NCBI RefSeq assembly: GCF_013340935.1
Contig: NZ_WHOS01000066.1
Location: 1-40,855, forward strand
DNA from: Azospirillum melinis
GTDB lineage: Bacteria; Pseudomonadota; Alphaproteobacteria; Azospirillales; Azospirillaceae
Reading direction: 5' to 3'
Length of the DNA: 40,855 bases
A program made the position numbers and the translations under genes. The notes beneath the pieces are model-generated. The model saw nothing but the letters and a program-made list of their open reading frames with translations, was not told the origin of the DNA and searched no databases. Within the stretch, counting starts at the first letter, position 1. Every line of letters starts with the position of its first letter. Below are positions 24,065 through 31,256 of this stretch, piece by piece.

Positions 24065-25549
24065 CTATCGCGATTTTCCGGCGAGCCAGTCGGTCAGTTT
24101 CTTCAGTTGCTGTTCGGCATCCCCGCTGCCGGCGGCGACCGCCCGCCGGTACCATGCGGCGGCCTGCTCCGGATCGGGCGGCAGGCCACGGACATGCAGC
24201 CGCTCGTGCACCAGCGGGTCGTGGGTCCGGCCGAGCGCAAAGGCGGCCTTCGCATTGCCGGTTTCGGCGACCATCTCGTAATAGAGCCGCGCCCCCGCCA
24301 GATCGCCCTGGGCGAACAGGTCGTCGCCCCGCTTCATCAGCGTCGCCTCCGGAATGTTGGACGGCAGCTTGGCCGGTTTGTGCACCACCTCCTCCCGCTT
24401 CTCCGCCCGCGGCGGCTCCGGCGGAGGAGCGGCCACCGCCGGAACGGCGGCGACGGCGACGGTGGCCGGCGGGGAAGCGGCCTTGGCGGCGACCTGCGGC
24501 TCCGGCGGCGGCGGAGGGGCGGCAACCGTCTGAACGGCTGCCGGGACCTCGGCCGGCGGTGGGTCGGCCGTTGGCGCGGGGGCTGGCGCCTCGGCGACCG
24601 CCGGTTCGCTTTGCTGCGGCTCCTGCGCTTGCGGCTCCGGCGGCACAGGCGGGGAGGAACTTCCGGACACCGCCGGTTCCGCCATGTCCGGCTTTGCCGC
24701 CTCCATGACCTGCGCCGGGCCTCCCTGCGACGAGCCCCCCTGCGCCGGAGGGTCGGCAGCAGTGTTGGCGGCAGAGCTGGCGAGAGAGTCGTCGGCGACC
24801 GCAACGGTGTCGGAGACCGGTACCGCCAGCGTCACCGCCTGTCTGGCGACCACGCCGCCGCCATGATCGGTCACCGCCGTGATGAGCAAAGTCAGCGGAG
24901 CGGCGGTTTCGGGCGGCACGCTCAGGGTCAGGTCGGACAGTTCCTCCTGCGGCACCTTCCAGGCCCCGTCGCTGCTCCGCTGGCCCCGCGACAGGCTGGC
25001 ACCGTCCGGCAGATTGTCGATCAGGACGAAGGTGACCGCCTCATACTGCGGGTTCGGCTGGCCGTAGGGAGAGGTGACGACGATGGACAGCGGGATCGGC
25101 TGCCCCGGCACGCCGCCCGACGTCTGGGCGGCGACGAAGGGCATCAGCCGCCAGTCGGTCGCTGCCTCGCCCGATTTCGGCAGAACCGTCGTATGGGTGG
25201 CGACGGTGTCGACCTGCCGGGCGTTGTTGCCATGCGGCTTCTCGCGCACGACAAGCCAGGAGTCGAGCGTGCTGCCGGCCCCACCATCCTCGCCCGCCCC
25301 CTCTCCGGCCACCAGCAGGCAACAGCCGCCGCCCGGCCCGGAGCCGAAGGCAGCGCCCCTCCCGTCAAGCCGCCCGGCCACCCCGTTAAGTTGCATCGGC
25401 AGCGCCAGAACCGTCAGGACGGCGAAGCAGGGTCGGATGCTGCCTGAGCCTGGGAGCAAGGACTGCCCGGCCTCCCGTCCGCGGCGGCGATGCAGAAAAT
25501 CGGCATGGGATAGGAAACGGCGCAGAAAACGGGGCCGCGTCTCGCGCAT
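24065..25549 (-). CDS. Exported proline/alanine-rich protein with C-terminal Sel1-like repeats
   Basis: A 494-residue protein. A basic N-terminus and a hydrophobic segment at about 38-58 (PCFAVLTVLALPMQL) suggest a signal or membrane anchor. Residues 110-240 form a beta-rich region (DWRLMPFVAAQTSGGVPGQPIPLSIVV, then ELSDLTLSVPPETAAPLTLLI). A long disordered linker of proline, alanine and glutamate follows (about 250-390). The end carries tetratricopeptide/Sel1-type helices: GDDLFAQGDLAGARLYYEMVAE and AAAWYRRAVAAGSGDAEQQLKKL. GAGGATG lies 8 bases before the ATG. It is first in a two-gene unit with the TAXI protein. Function unknown; an envelope scaffold is a guess. Confidence 0.7.
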   Translation of the reverse strand: MRETRPRFLRRFLSHADFLHRRRGREAGQSLLPGSGSIRPCFAVLTVLALPMQLNGVAGRLDGRGAAFGSGPGGGCCLLVAGEGAGEDGGAGSTLDSWLVVREKPHGNNARQVDTVATHTTVLPKSGEAATDWRLMPFVAAQTSGGVPGQPIPLSIVVTSPYGQPNPQYEAVTFVLIDNLPDGASLSRGQRSSDGAWKVPQEELSDLTLSVPPETAAPLTLLITAVTDHGGGVVARQAVTLAVPVSDTVAVADDSLASSAANTAADPPAQGGSSQGGPAQVMEAAKPDMAEPAVSGSSSPPVPPEPQAQEPQQSEPAVAEAPAPAPTADPPPAEVPAAVQTVAAPPPPPEPQVAAKAASPPATVAVAAVPAVAAPPPEPPRAEKREEVVHKPAKLPSNIPEATLMKRGDDLFAQGDLAGARLYYEMVAETGNAKAAFALGRTHDPLVHERLHVRGLPPDPEQAAAWYRRAVAAGSGDAEQQLKKLTDWLAGKSR

Positions 25550-25911
25550 GTGGCATCCTCCCAGACAAAATCCCTCAAAACCCGCCTTGCCGGCGGATCG
25601 AATTCGGGACTTTTGAAAGACATGCGGCGATGTTTTACGCCGTCGATTGTTTCGAATTATTTGTTATCTTACCGATCTCTCGGGATCGTTTCATTTTAAG
25701 TGACAACCGAAGAAAAACAACCATCCCGTAGAGGGCGTTTCCCGTTTTACGGTAAAGGGAGGATTACTTCGTAATCTTCTGACCCGTATCGGGCGGAGAG
25801 GGCTCGAATCCGGCCGCGGCATCCACCGCCGGAACGGGGTGCCACCGCCGGTCGCAGCGGCACCCCGTCTTGCGAAGAAACAGACCCTTGTGAAAAAAAG
25901 CGAAAAGCGGA
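25550..25911. other. Intergenic region with hairpins between the acetyltransferase and Sel1 genes
   Basis: An AT-rich segment (25,620-25,720), probably the promoter of the Sel1-TAXI pair, is followed by GATTAC-TTC-GTAATC (25762-25776, overlapping a short T run) and the larger hairpin at 25834-25868. No protein-coding frame is convincing. Confidence 0.45.
25834..25868 (-). terminator. Hairpin downstream of the sugar O-acetyltransferase gene
   Basis: ACGGGGTGCC and GGCACCCCGT form a perfect 10-base stem with a 15-base loop, 43 bases beyond the acetyltransferase stop. There is no U tract after it on the minus strand, so it may need Rho or act as an RNA end protector. Confidence 0.4.
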
Positions 25912-26472
25912 TCAGCGCACCCTGGCCGGGTTTCCCATCACCGTGGCACCGGCCGGCACGTCGCGCGTCACCACGCTTCCGGCACCGACGATGGCGTCGT
26001 CGCCGATGGTGACGCCGGGCAGGATCAGCGCAGCGCCGCCGATCCAGACATTGCGGCCGATGTGGATGGGCCGCCCGAACTCCAGCCCGGCCTCGCGGGT
26101 GGCGAAGTCGCGCGGGTGGTCGGCGGTCAGGATCTGGACGCCCGGCCCGATCTGCGTCTTGTCGCCGATGGTCACCGCGACGACGTCCAGAATGACGCAG
26201 TTGAAGTTGAGGAACACCCCGGTGCCGAGACTGATGTTGTAGCCGTAGTCGCAATGGAAGGGCGGACGGACGACCGCGCCTTCGCCCACTGCGGCGAACC
26301 GCTCCAGCAACAGCTTGCGCCGGTCGCCGGGGGGCAGGGCGAGCGCGGCGTTGTAGCGGACCATCCACGCCTTGGCGGCAGCCTGATCCGCCTGGATTTT
26401 CGGGGCCGAGGCGTCATAGAGATCGCCGGCCAGCATCTTTTCCTTTTCGCTGCGTCCATCGGACGTCTGCAT
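25912..26472 (-). CDS. maa: Maltose/galactoside O-acetyltransferase family
   Basis: A 186-residue hexapeptide-repeat acetyltransferase that uses acetyl-CoA to modify sugar hydroxyls. The N-terminal cap is EKEKMLAGDLYDASAPKI. The left-handed beta-helix shows the usual pattern (FHCDYGYNISLGTGVFLNFNC, then IGRNVWIGGAALILPGVTIGD). The catalytic histidine is in ILTADHPRD, and the end GATVMGNPARVR is diagnostic. Length is that of Maa/LacA proteins (about 185). It stands alone on the minus strand, with an AT-rich spacer upstream. The natural acceptor is not known. Confidence 0.92.
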   Translation of the reverse strand: MQTSDGRSEKEKMLAGDLYDASAPKIQADQAAAKAWMVRYNAALALPPGDRRKLLLERFAAVGEGAVVRPPFHCDYGYNISLGTGVFLNFNCVILDVVAVTIGDKTQIGPGVQILTADHPRDFATREAGLEFGRPIHIGRNVWIGGAALILPGVTIGDDAIVGAGSVVTRDVPAGATVMGNPARVR

Positions 26473-26882
26473 CGCTCATCTCCCAGTTCGCAGGCCCGCC
26501 GGCAGTTGTGCGCCGGGGGCCAGCGATTAGAGCAGTTGTCGACCGGCCATGCGCCGACGCTTCGGGATGACTCGGACCGTCGAACTCAAGTCCGTCTTAC
26601 GCTCCCTTCTGCGACATCGCTTCGGGGATCGAGTCTGCGCCGCGCATCTTCGGACGTCGCCCCGGCGCCCCGCACATGCCGCGCCTTGGTACGCGCCATC
26701 CTCGCAGGGCATTATATACTTATACTTGTATGCATCAAATCATTATTCCCTCATAAAAAGTATCTTTTGCTTGAGAACAACTAAAAGCGCAACTAATGTC
26801 GCCATCGCACGCGCATTCGATTCAGCCTCGCGGCCGAGTGAGCGCGTTCATGCTCCCCGGTCACGTGCAGGAGGATTCAGCG
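26473..26882. other. Long intergenic region with an AT-rich promoter zone
   Basis: About 410 bases without a convincing gene. The first half is GC-rich with no recognised element. From 26,700 to 26,800 it turns strongly AT-rich, including TATATACTTATACTTG, which could hold the promoter of the secreted protein gene at 26883. Confidence 0.4.
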
Positions 26883-27293
26883 ATGAAAAAACGGTTTGGT
26901 CTGGCGTTCGCTTTTGCCGTCGGCCTGTCGGGTCTGTTCGCTACCGCGGCGCCGGCGGCGACTTATGTCTGCGCCTCCGAGACCAACTGCGACAATTACA
27001 CTCCGATCACGGCGACGCAATTGGCGCTGACCGCGCCCGATACGACGATCACCGTCCAAATGGCGCTGCAGCAATCGGCGGACGACTCGATCAAAAACGG
27101 CTACAACAGCGTCGCGAAGACCGACCTTGGCATTACCAAATGGTGGCACAAGGGCGGCAGCACGACGCTCGACCAAACCTATTACCACATTACCGTCAGA
27201 ATCTACAAAGACAACAAGTGGACCAAGACCTGCCACGCTTATGCCCTCAACATCGGCACGAGCACTCCGAAGTATCAGGCGACTTGCCAGTAA
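26883..27293 (+). CDS. Small secreted protein with four cysteines, unknown function
   Basis: A 136-residue protein with a clear signal peptide (MKKRFGLAFAFAVGLSGLFA, cleavage near APA-ATY at residue 25). The mature domain of about 110 residues has C30, C36, C117 and C135, enough for two disulfides. It is rich in threonine, tyrosine and tryptophan (ITKWWHKGG, YYHITVRIYKDNKW), suggesting a compact beta-structured extracellular domain. CAGGAGGATTCAGCG gives a strong ribosome site. It stands alone between the acetyltransferase and the replication module. I do not recognise a family. Confidence 0.7.
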   Translation: MKKRFGLAFAFAVGLSGLFATAAPAATYVCASETNCDNYTPITATQLALTAPDTTITVQMALQQSADDSIKNGYNSVAKTDLGITKWWHKGGSTTLDQTYYHITVRIYKDNKWTKTCHAYALNIGTSTPKYQATCQ

Positions 27294-27331
27294 CTGCGCA
27301 ATCGTCTTTGGTCACTTGAACAGGACGGCAA

Positions 27332-27349
27332 GGGCCGCAACTGCGGCCC
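27332..27349 (+). terminator. Hairpin after the secreted protein gene
   Basis: GGGCCGC-AACT-GCGGCCC is a perfect 7-base stem with a 4-base loop, 39 bases after the stop codon. It may assist termination together with the larger hairpin at 27369. Confidence 0.4.
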
Positions 27350-27368
27350 CGCCGGCCGATCAAGGGCA

Positions 27369-27400
27369 AGCGTAAAGCCTGATGCGTCAGGCTTTACGCT
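27369..27400. terminator. Bidirectional terminator between convergent genes
   Basis: AGCGTAAAGCCTGA-TGCG-TCAGGCTTTACGCT is a perfect 14-base stem with a 4-base loop, placed between the ends of the secreted protein gene (27293) and the replication initiator gene (27409). Stem length and position support a shared terminator. Confidence 0.75.
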
Positions 27401-27408
27401 CGACAGTG

Positions 27409-28599
27409 TCAGCCTTCGCCCTGGCCGTTGCGCGTACCCAGCAGGGTGCCGCGGCGGCGGCGCAGCTCGACGCTCTGGCCGGGGGAGATGGGCAGGAACT
27501 CCTTGGGGCGTTCGTCGCTGCCGGCGATGGCGCGGAAGGTGGCGGCGTTCGCCTCCTGCACGACGTTGCCGCGGCGGACTTGATCGAGGAATTTCTGGCT
27601 CGGCATCATGATGTATTCGATGTCGTTGATGCGCCGGCCATCCTTCGACACCGTTTTCTCGACCTGATCGAGAATGCCTTCCTCGACCAGCGAATCGACG
27701 GCGGAGGTCACGGTGCGCAGCGTGTCGCGCCGCCGACTCCACTCGTTCATGCCGCTGTTGTTGATGATGTCGTCGGCCGACAGCGTCATCGGCGGCACAT
27801 CGTGAACGCCGTCCGGCAGGCGGCTGAGGTCGAGGTCGCCATATTCGATGGACAACCGGTTATAAAGCCAGCGCGCCACCGGACTCTTCAGCCGCATGAT
27901 CCACTGGTAGGAGATCGGCTTGAATTCCAGGTTGCGGATGGCCGAGGCGACCAGCGCGTTGAACTCCAGATAGGTGTCGTTCTCGTCCTCCTCGCCGCCC
28001 TCGCCGGTGCGCGGGCGGATGTAGAGAGTGGGGAAGACCGAGGATTCCAGCACCGGCCGCGCCGACTTGCGCCCGTTCTCCGGCATCTTGCTGATGATCA
28101 TCCGGGTACGGGCGAGGATCTCCAGCGCCTCGCGGATCTCCGCCGTGTCCATGGTGCGGTTGACCGCGCGCAGCTCCCGCCGGATTTCGTAGAGCGAGAA
28201 ATGCACGCGGACGCGGTCCTGCTTGTCGCCCATCAGCGACAGGCGCGAGCGGTCCATGGCGAGACGGCGTACCACCTGCTCGACGATCTGCTCGCGCTCC
28301 GACGGGAACACCTCATACTCGACCATGCGTTTTTCCGCCGGATCCTCGCCGGGGCCGGGCTTGGCCGGGCGGTAGATGCGGGCGGGCTGCAAGGTCAGCG
28401 AGAACAGGGCGTCCTTGAAGGGAAACTCCTTGTGGACCGACTGGACGAACGCGTTGGCGGCCGGCAGCTCCGGCTCGGTCCCCCGGCCTTTCGACACGAA
28501 CACGAATCGCGGTGCCGTGTCGTAAAGCGCGATCATATGGGACTGACTGCGGTCCTCCATCTCGAACAGAGTCAGCTGGACCGCGTTCGCCTTGCTCAT
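27409..28599 (-). CDS. Plasmid-type replication initiator protein
   Basis: A 396-residue protein resembling the iteron-binding initiators of large plasmids and chromids in Azospirillum and relatives. It shows two winged-helix-like regions: RVRVHFSLYEIRRELRAVNR with AEIREALEILARTRMII (about 130-170), and SYQWIMRLKSPVARWLYNRLS with EWSRRRDTLRTVTSAVDSLVEEGIL (about 235-325). An acidic loop (GEGGEEDEND) separates them. GGAGGG precedes the ATG by about 9 bases. The first iterons lie 86 bases upstream, phased at 21 bases, so the protein probably represses its own promoter as well as starting replication. The family assignment is from memory of similar proteins; the iterons strongly support it. Confidence 0.8.
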   Translation of the reverse strand: MSKANAVQLTLFEMEDRSQSHMIALYDTAPRFVFVSKGRGTEPELPAANAFVQSVHKEFPFKDALFSLTLQPARIYRPAKPGPGEDPAEKRMVEYEVFPSEREQIVEQVVRRLAMDRSRLSLMGDKQDRVRVHFSLYEIRRELRAVNRTMDTAEIREALEILARTRMIISKMPENGRKSARPVLESSVFPTLYIRPRTGEGGEEDENDTYLEFNALVASAIRNLEFKPISYQWIMRLKSPVARWLYNRLSIEYGDLDLSRLPDGVHDVPPMTLSADDIINNSGMNEWSRRRDTLRTVTSAVDSLVEEGILDQVEKTVSKDGRRINDIEYIMMPSQKFLDQVRRGNVVQEANAATFRAIAGSDERPKEFLPISPGQSVELRRRRGTLLGTRNGQGEG

Positions 28600-28684
28600 G
28601 CCTCATCCCTCCTCGCCACAGGTCACGATAGGGGCTCGTGTCCGACGGAGGCAACCGGCAGGGAGGATTCACACCGAAGGCCTG

Positions 28685-28742
28685 TGTCCCATTTGACCGC
28701 GCTTGTGTAGGAATTGGCCGCGCCTGTGTCCCGAATGCCCGC
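28685..28742 (-). repeat. Iteron group 1 (three copies, 21-base phasing)
   Basis: Minus-strand copies of the 16-base iteron: GCGGTCAAATGGGACA (28685-28700), a degenerate GCGGCCAATTCCTACA (28706-28721) and GCGGGCATTCGGGACA (28727-28742). Starts are exactly 21 bases apart, two helical turns, so proteins bound to them face the same side. They lie just ahead of the initiator gene and could be its operator. Confidence 0.85.
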
Positions 28743-28819
28743 GGTTGGATCGGACCGCGTCTGCCCAACGCCGCCGGATTGGTCCCTGCCGCCGCGAATC
28801 GCGGGCGGAACGACGAAGC

Positions 28820-28988
28820 GCGGGCATTCGGGACATAGACTCGGAGCGCCGATTCCGCCGCGCCGCGGCGATGAAGCGCGGGCAAATGGGATAGCCCCGG
28901 ACGCGGCCGACGCCAAACGCGAGCATTCAGGACACAAGCCGGGCCGCCGGGCGTTCGACGGACCGTCCAACCGCGGGCAAATGGGACC
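28820..28988 (+). repeat. Iteron group 2 (four dispersed copies)
   Basis: Plus-strand copies: GCGGGCATTCGGGACA (28820-28835), GCGGGCAAATGGGATA (28878-28893), GCGAGCATTCAGGACA (28919-28934) and GCGGGCAAATGGGACC (28973-28988). Spacing is irregular. Two inner sequence types, CAAATGGG and CATTCGGG, recur across the origin. Confidence 0.85.
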
Positions 28989-29146
28989 GAATCCCCTCTT
29001 CTCACGCCGCAAGCTTGGCTTACGGCGCCGACAGGCGAAGCGCAGCGTCGCCGAAAGGCGGGGAGAGGATCGGGGGTGAGGGGGACGCACGGCGAGGATT
29101 CTCGGGAAAGCGCGCGGGAAATCCCCCTGACCAATCACGTCCCCAT

Positions 29147-29184
29147 GGATTTTATCGAACAATCACAATGGCTTATATCATACT
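29147..29184. other. AT-rich segment, candidate unwinding element
   Basis: A short run of AT-rich DNA (including GGATTTTATCGAACAATCA and GGCTTATATCATACT) stands out in the otherwise GC-rich origin and sits between iteron groups. It may also include the promoter of the downstream winged-helix gene. Confidence 0.5.
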
Positions 29185-29259
29185 CCGCTCCACAGGGGAG
29201 AGCTGACCAGCGTCACCCGCCCTGCAAGCTCGGCCCAACGACAGTCCGCCCGCCGAACC

Positions 29260-29456
29260 GCGAGCAAGTGGGACAACCTGCCCAGGGGAGCGGCGGCGGG
29301 AATCCGGCGAAGCGCGGGCAAACGGGATCGGATCCGATTCGCAGCGCTGGCGCGACCAAAGCCGACCGAACCGCGGGCAAAGGCGACAGGGTCGCGGGCC
29401 GTTGGGACAGAATCGCGGGCCAACGGGACACAAGCGACTCTGTCCCATTTGCCCGC
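29260..29456 (+). repeat. Iteron group 3 (six copies, three phased at 21 bases)
   Basis: Plus-strand copies at 29260-29275 (GCGAGCAAGTGGGACA), 29314-29329 (GCGGGCAAACGGGATC), 29373-29388 (GCGGGCAAAGGCGACA), 29394-29409 (GCGGGCCGTTGGGACA) and 29415-29430 (GCGGGCCAACGGGACA); the last three are exactly 21 bases apart. A perfect consensus copy faces them on the minus strand at 29441-29456. Confidence 0.88.
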
Positions 29457-29567
29457 GATTCGACGGCCGGCACGACCGGCGGAATCCTTGCCCGCAAGTT
29501 CATCGGCCGTCCGGCAGCCTCACCCGCTGGCACCCGGCCGTTTCCCATGCCTTGCGGAGTTTCCCCC

Positions 29568-30467
29568 ATGTCGCCCAAATCGTCGCCATCCACATCGCCC
29601 CCATCCGACGGGCACCCTCTCGACACGCGCCGATGGGGCCGGATTCCCGCCTGGTGGCTCGACCATCCCGGCCTGGAGGCCGACGGCTTCGCCGTCCTGG
29701 CGGCGCTCGCCACCTTCGCCGACGACAGCGGCCTGTGCTGGCCGTCGCAATCGACGCTGGCCGCCAAGCTCAAACGGTCGCGCCCGACCGTCAACCGCAT
29801 CATCCAGGCATTGAGCGACCTCGGGCTGGTCGGCATCGAACATCGCCGCGGCCGCGACGGCGCCCGCCTGTCCTGCCTCTACCGCCTGCGCTTCACCCCG
29901 CTGGACGGCAGCGGGCCGGATACAGAGTCGCGGGATGCCGCCGCCGGACATCGCCCTGTTCCGGCGGCCGACAGGGATGACTCCGCCATGCACATCCCCT
30001 GTCCGCCGGCGAGTCAGGAACAGGTCCAATTCAAACAGATTCCGGACTCGCTCGCTTCGGGCGAGCCCACGGGGACACAGGCGGGCACGGAAGCGGGCCC
30101 CCGGTCACGACCGCAGGAGGTTCCGGAAGGCTGGATGCCAACCGCCGACGATCTCGCCTGGGCCAGGGCACGTCATGCCGAGATCGACCTCGGCCGCCAT
30201 GTCGAGGGCTTCATCCTGCGCTGCCGGGCCCATGGCTACCGCTACCGTGACGTTTCCTCCGCCTGGAGGGCATGGCTTTCGCAGGACGCCGCCGTCGGCA
30301 AGGCTCCCCCCCTCTCCGGCAACAGTCCGGCCTTCGCCGCACCCGCCGGCAAGTCCCCCCACAGATCCGCCCACCAATCCGCCATCACCGAACAGCGCCT
30401 CGGTGCCTGGAGTGCAGCCGCCGATGAACTGCGCCGGCGCTCCGCCACCGCTCCCACTTGGCGATGA
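29568..30467 (+). CDS. Winged-helix replication-associated protein
   Basis: A 299-residue protein. Residues about 18-105 form a helix-turn-helix domain of the type found in phage and plasmid replication proteins: RIPAWWLDHPGLEADGFAVL, CWPSQSTLAAKLKRSRPTVNRI and ALSDLGLVGIEHRRG. A low-complexity linker follows, then a C-terminal domain (about 185-245: WMPTADDLAWARARH, HVEGFILRCRAHGYRYRDVSSAWRAWL) like that in DnaA-N- or DnaT-related accessory proteins. The start at 29568 has GCGGAG about 9 bases upstream; an ATG at 29547 is an alternative. It reads away from the iterons, opposite to the initiator gene, and its stop overlaps an ATG of the next gene. Probably a replisome-assembly or control protein of the replicon; exact role inferred. 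Confidence 0.72.
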   Translation: MSPKSSPSTSPPSDGHPLDTRRWGRIPAWWLDHPGLEADGFAVLAALATFADDSGLCWPSQSTLAAKLKRSRPTVNRIIQALSDLGLVGIEHRRGRDGARLSCLYRLRFTPLDGSGPDTESRDAAAGHRPVPAADRDDSAMHIPCPPASQEQVQFKQIPDSLASGEPTGTQAGTEAGPRSRPQEVPEGWMPTADDLAWARARHAEIDLGRHVEGFILRCRAHGYRYRDVSSAWRAWLSQDAAVGKAPPLSGNSPAFAAPAGKSPHRSAHQSAITEQRLGAWSAAADELRRRSATAPTWR

Positions 30468-30478
30468 AGGGACGACCG

Positions 30479-31174
30479 ATGACCGCAAGACCCGGAAGCG
30501 CCCCCCCCGGTAGGGCGACCGTCACCGCCTTGTCGCGGCCCCACCTTCCAACCTCGCCGGCCGCCGCCTTCGACCCGACCCTGCCTGCGCCCCAGCGCCG
30601 GATCCGGCTGACCGCAGCACTTCCGCCGCCGCTTCAGGAGCTGTTGGCCCAGGGCCGCACCGACCGGCGCCCGCGCTTCGGCGAGGATGGCTTCGACGGC
30701 ATGATCGAGCAGTGGTTTCCCCCGGCAGGCGTTACCGCCGCGCAGGCGGCGCTTGCCCGCCAGACCCTGGAGGATCTGTCCGGGACCGTGCTGGCCCCGG
30801 CCGACAGCGACCATCTGCTCGGCCGCGTGCTGACCCTGCTCAGCCATTTCCCGGCCAAGGGTCTGTCTCCCGAGGTCGAGCGGATGATGGCGCTCGATTG
30901 GGCGGAGGATCTTGGGGAATACCCGGCCTGGGTGATCGACGCCGCCGCCCGCCACTGGCGCCGCAGCCGGAAATGGCGTCCTTCCATCGCCGAGATGCGG
31001 GCCCTATGCGAGGAACTCTGCGCCCCGGAACGCGCCTTGGCCGACCGGCTGCAAGCCCTTGCCGACGCGGCCCCGGATCTGGCGGGCGCAGATCTGCCGG
31101 GCACGGATCGGGGAACGATGGAGCCGCGGGCACTGGCGACGGGAGCGCTGCGCCGCATGGGCCAAATGGGATGA
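30479..31174 (+). CDS. Replication accessory protein with helicase-loader-like domain
   Basis: A 231-residue protein with no recognised family name. The N-terminal 45 residues are disordered and proline-rich. Residues about 90-185 contain LGRVLTLLSHFPAKGLSPEVE, then WAEDLGEYPAWVIDAAARHWRRSRKWRPSIAEMRALC. The pattern of a helix, a tyrosine-proline turn, a helix ending in paired basic residues and RPS/TxxE resembles phage helicase loaders and G39P-like proteins. GAAGGGA is 6 bases before ATG 30479. Another ATG at 30464 overlaps the upstream stop as ATGA, so coupled translation is likely whichever start is used. Context in the replicon module supports a role in loading the replicative helicase; this is inference. 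Confidence 0.6.
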   Translation: MTARPGSAPPGRATVTALSRPHLPTSPAAAFDPTLPAPQRRIRLTAALPPPLQELLAQGRTDRRPRFGEDGFDGMIEQWFPPAGVTAAQAALARQTLEDLSGTVLAPADSDHLLGRVLTLLSHFPAKGLSPEVERMMALDWAEDLGEYPAWVIDAAARHWRRSRKWRPSIAEMRALCEELCAPERALADRLQALADAAPDLAGADLPGTDRGTMEPRALATGALRRMGQMG

Positions 31175-31256
31175 CCCCGGCCGCAATCGGCCTGCGGTGG
31201 AAGCGCCGGATCCGCGGTCCATATTAAGCGGCCCGTCCGCTTCATCATGCCGACCG

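Larger units (their letters stand above)
28685..29456. other. Iteron-controlled replication origin
   Basis: About 770 non-coding bases between two divergent replication genes carry thirteen 16-base iterons in three groups (consensus GCGGGCAAATGGGACA), with an AT-rich segment at 29147-29184 between groups 2 and 3 that could be the unwinding site. A weak DnaA-box-like TTATCGAAC begins at 29152. This organisation is that of a theta-replicating plasmid or chromid origin. Experimental origin activity is not shown by sequence alone. Confidence 0.82.

Noticed and set aside
25755..25820. tRNA-like look (GGCTCGAATCC with a following CCA)
   Set aside because: The T-arm does not pair, and no matching acceptor stem or anticodon arm can be drawn.
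28685..29456. Possible CRISPR array
   Set aside because: The repeats are 16 bases, occur in both orientations, vary in sequence and are unevenly spaced, and there are no cas genes; they fit iterons instead.
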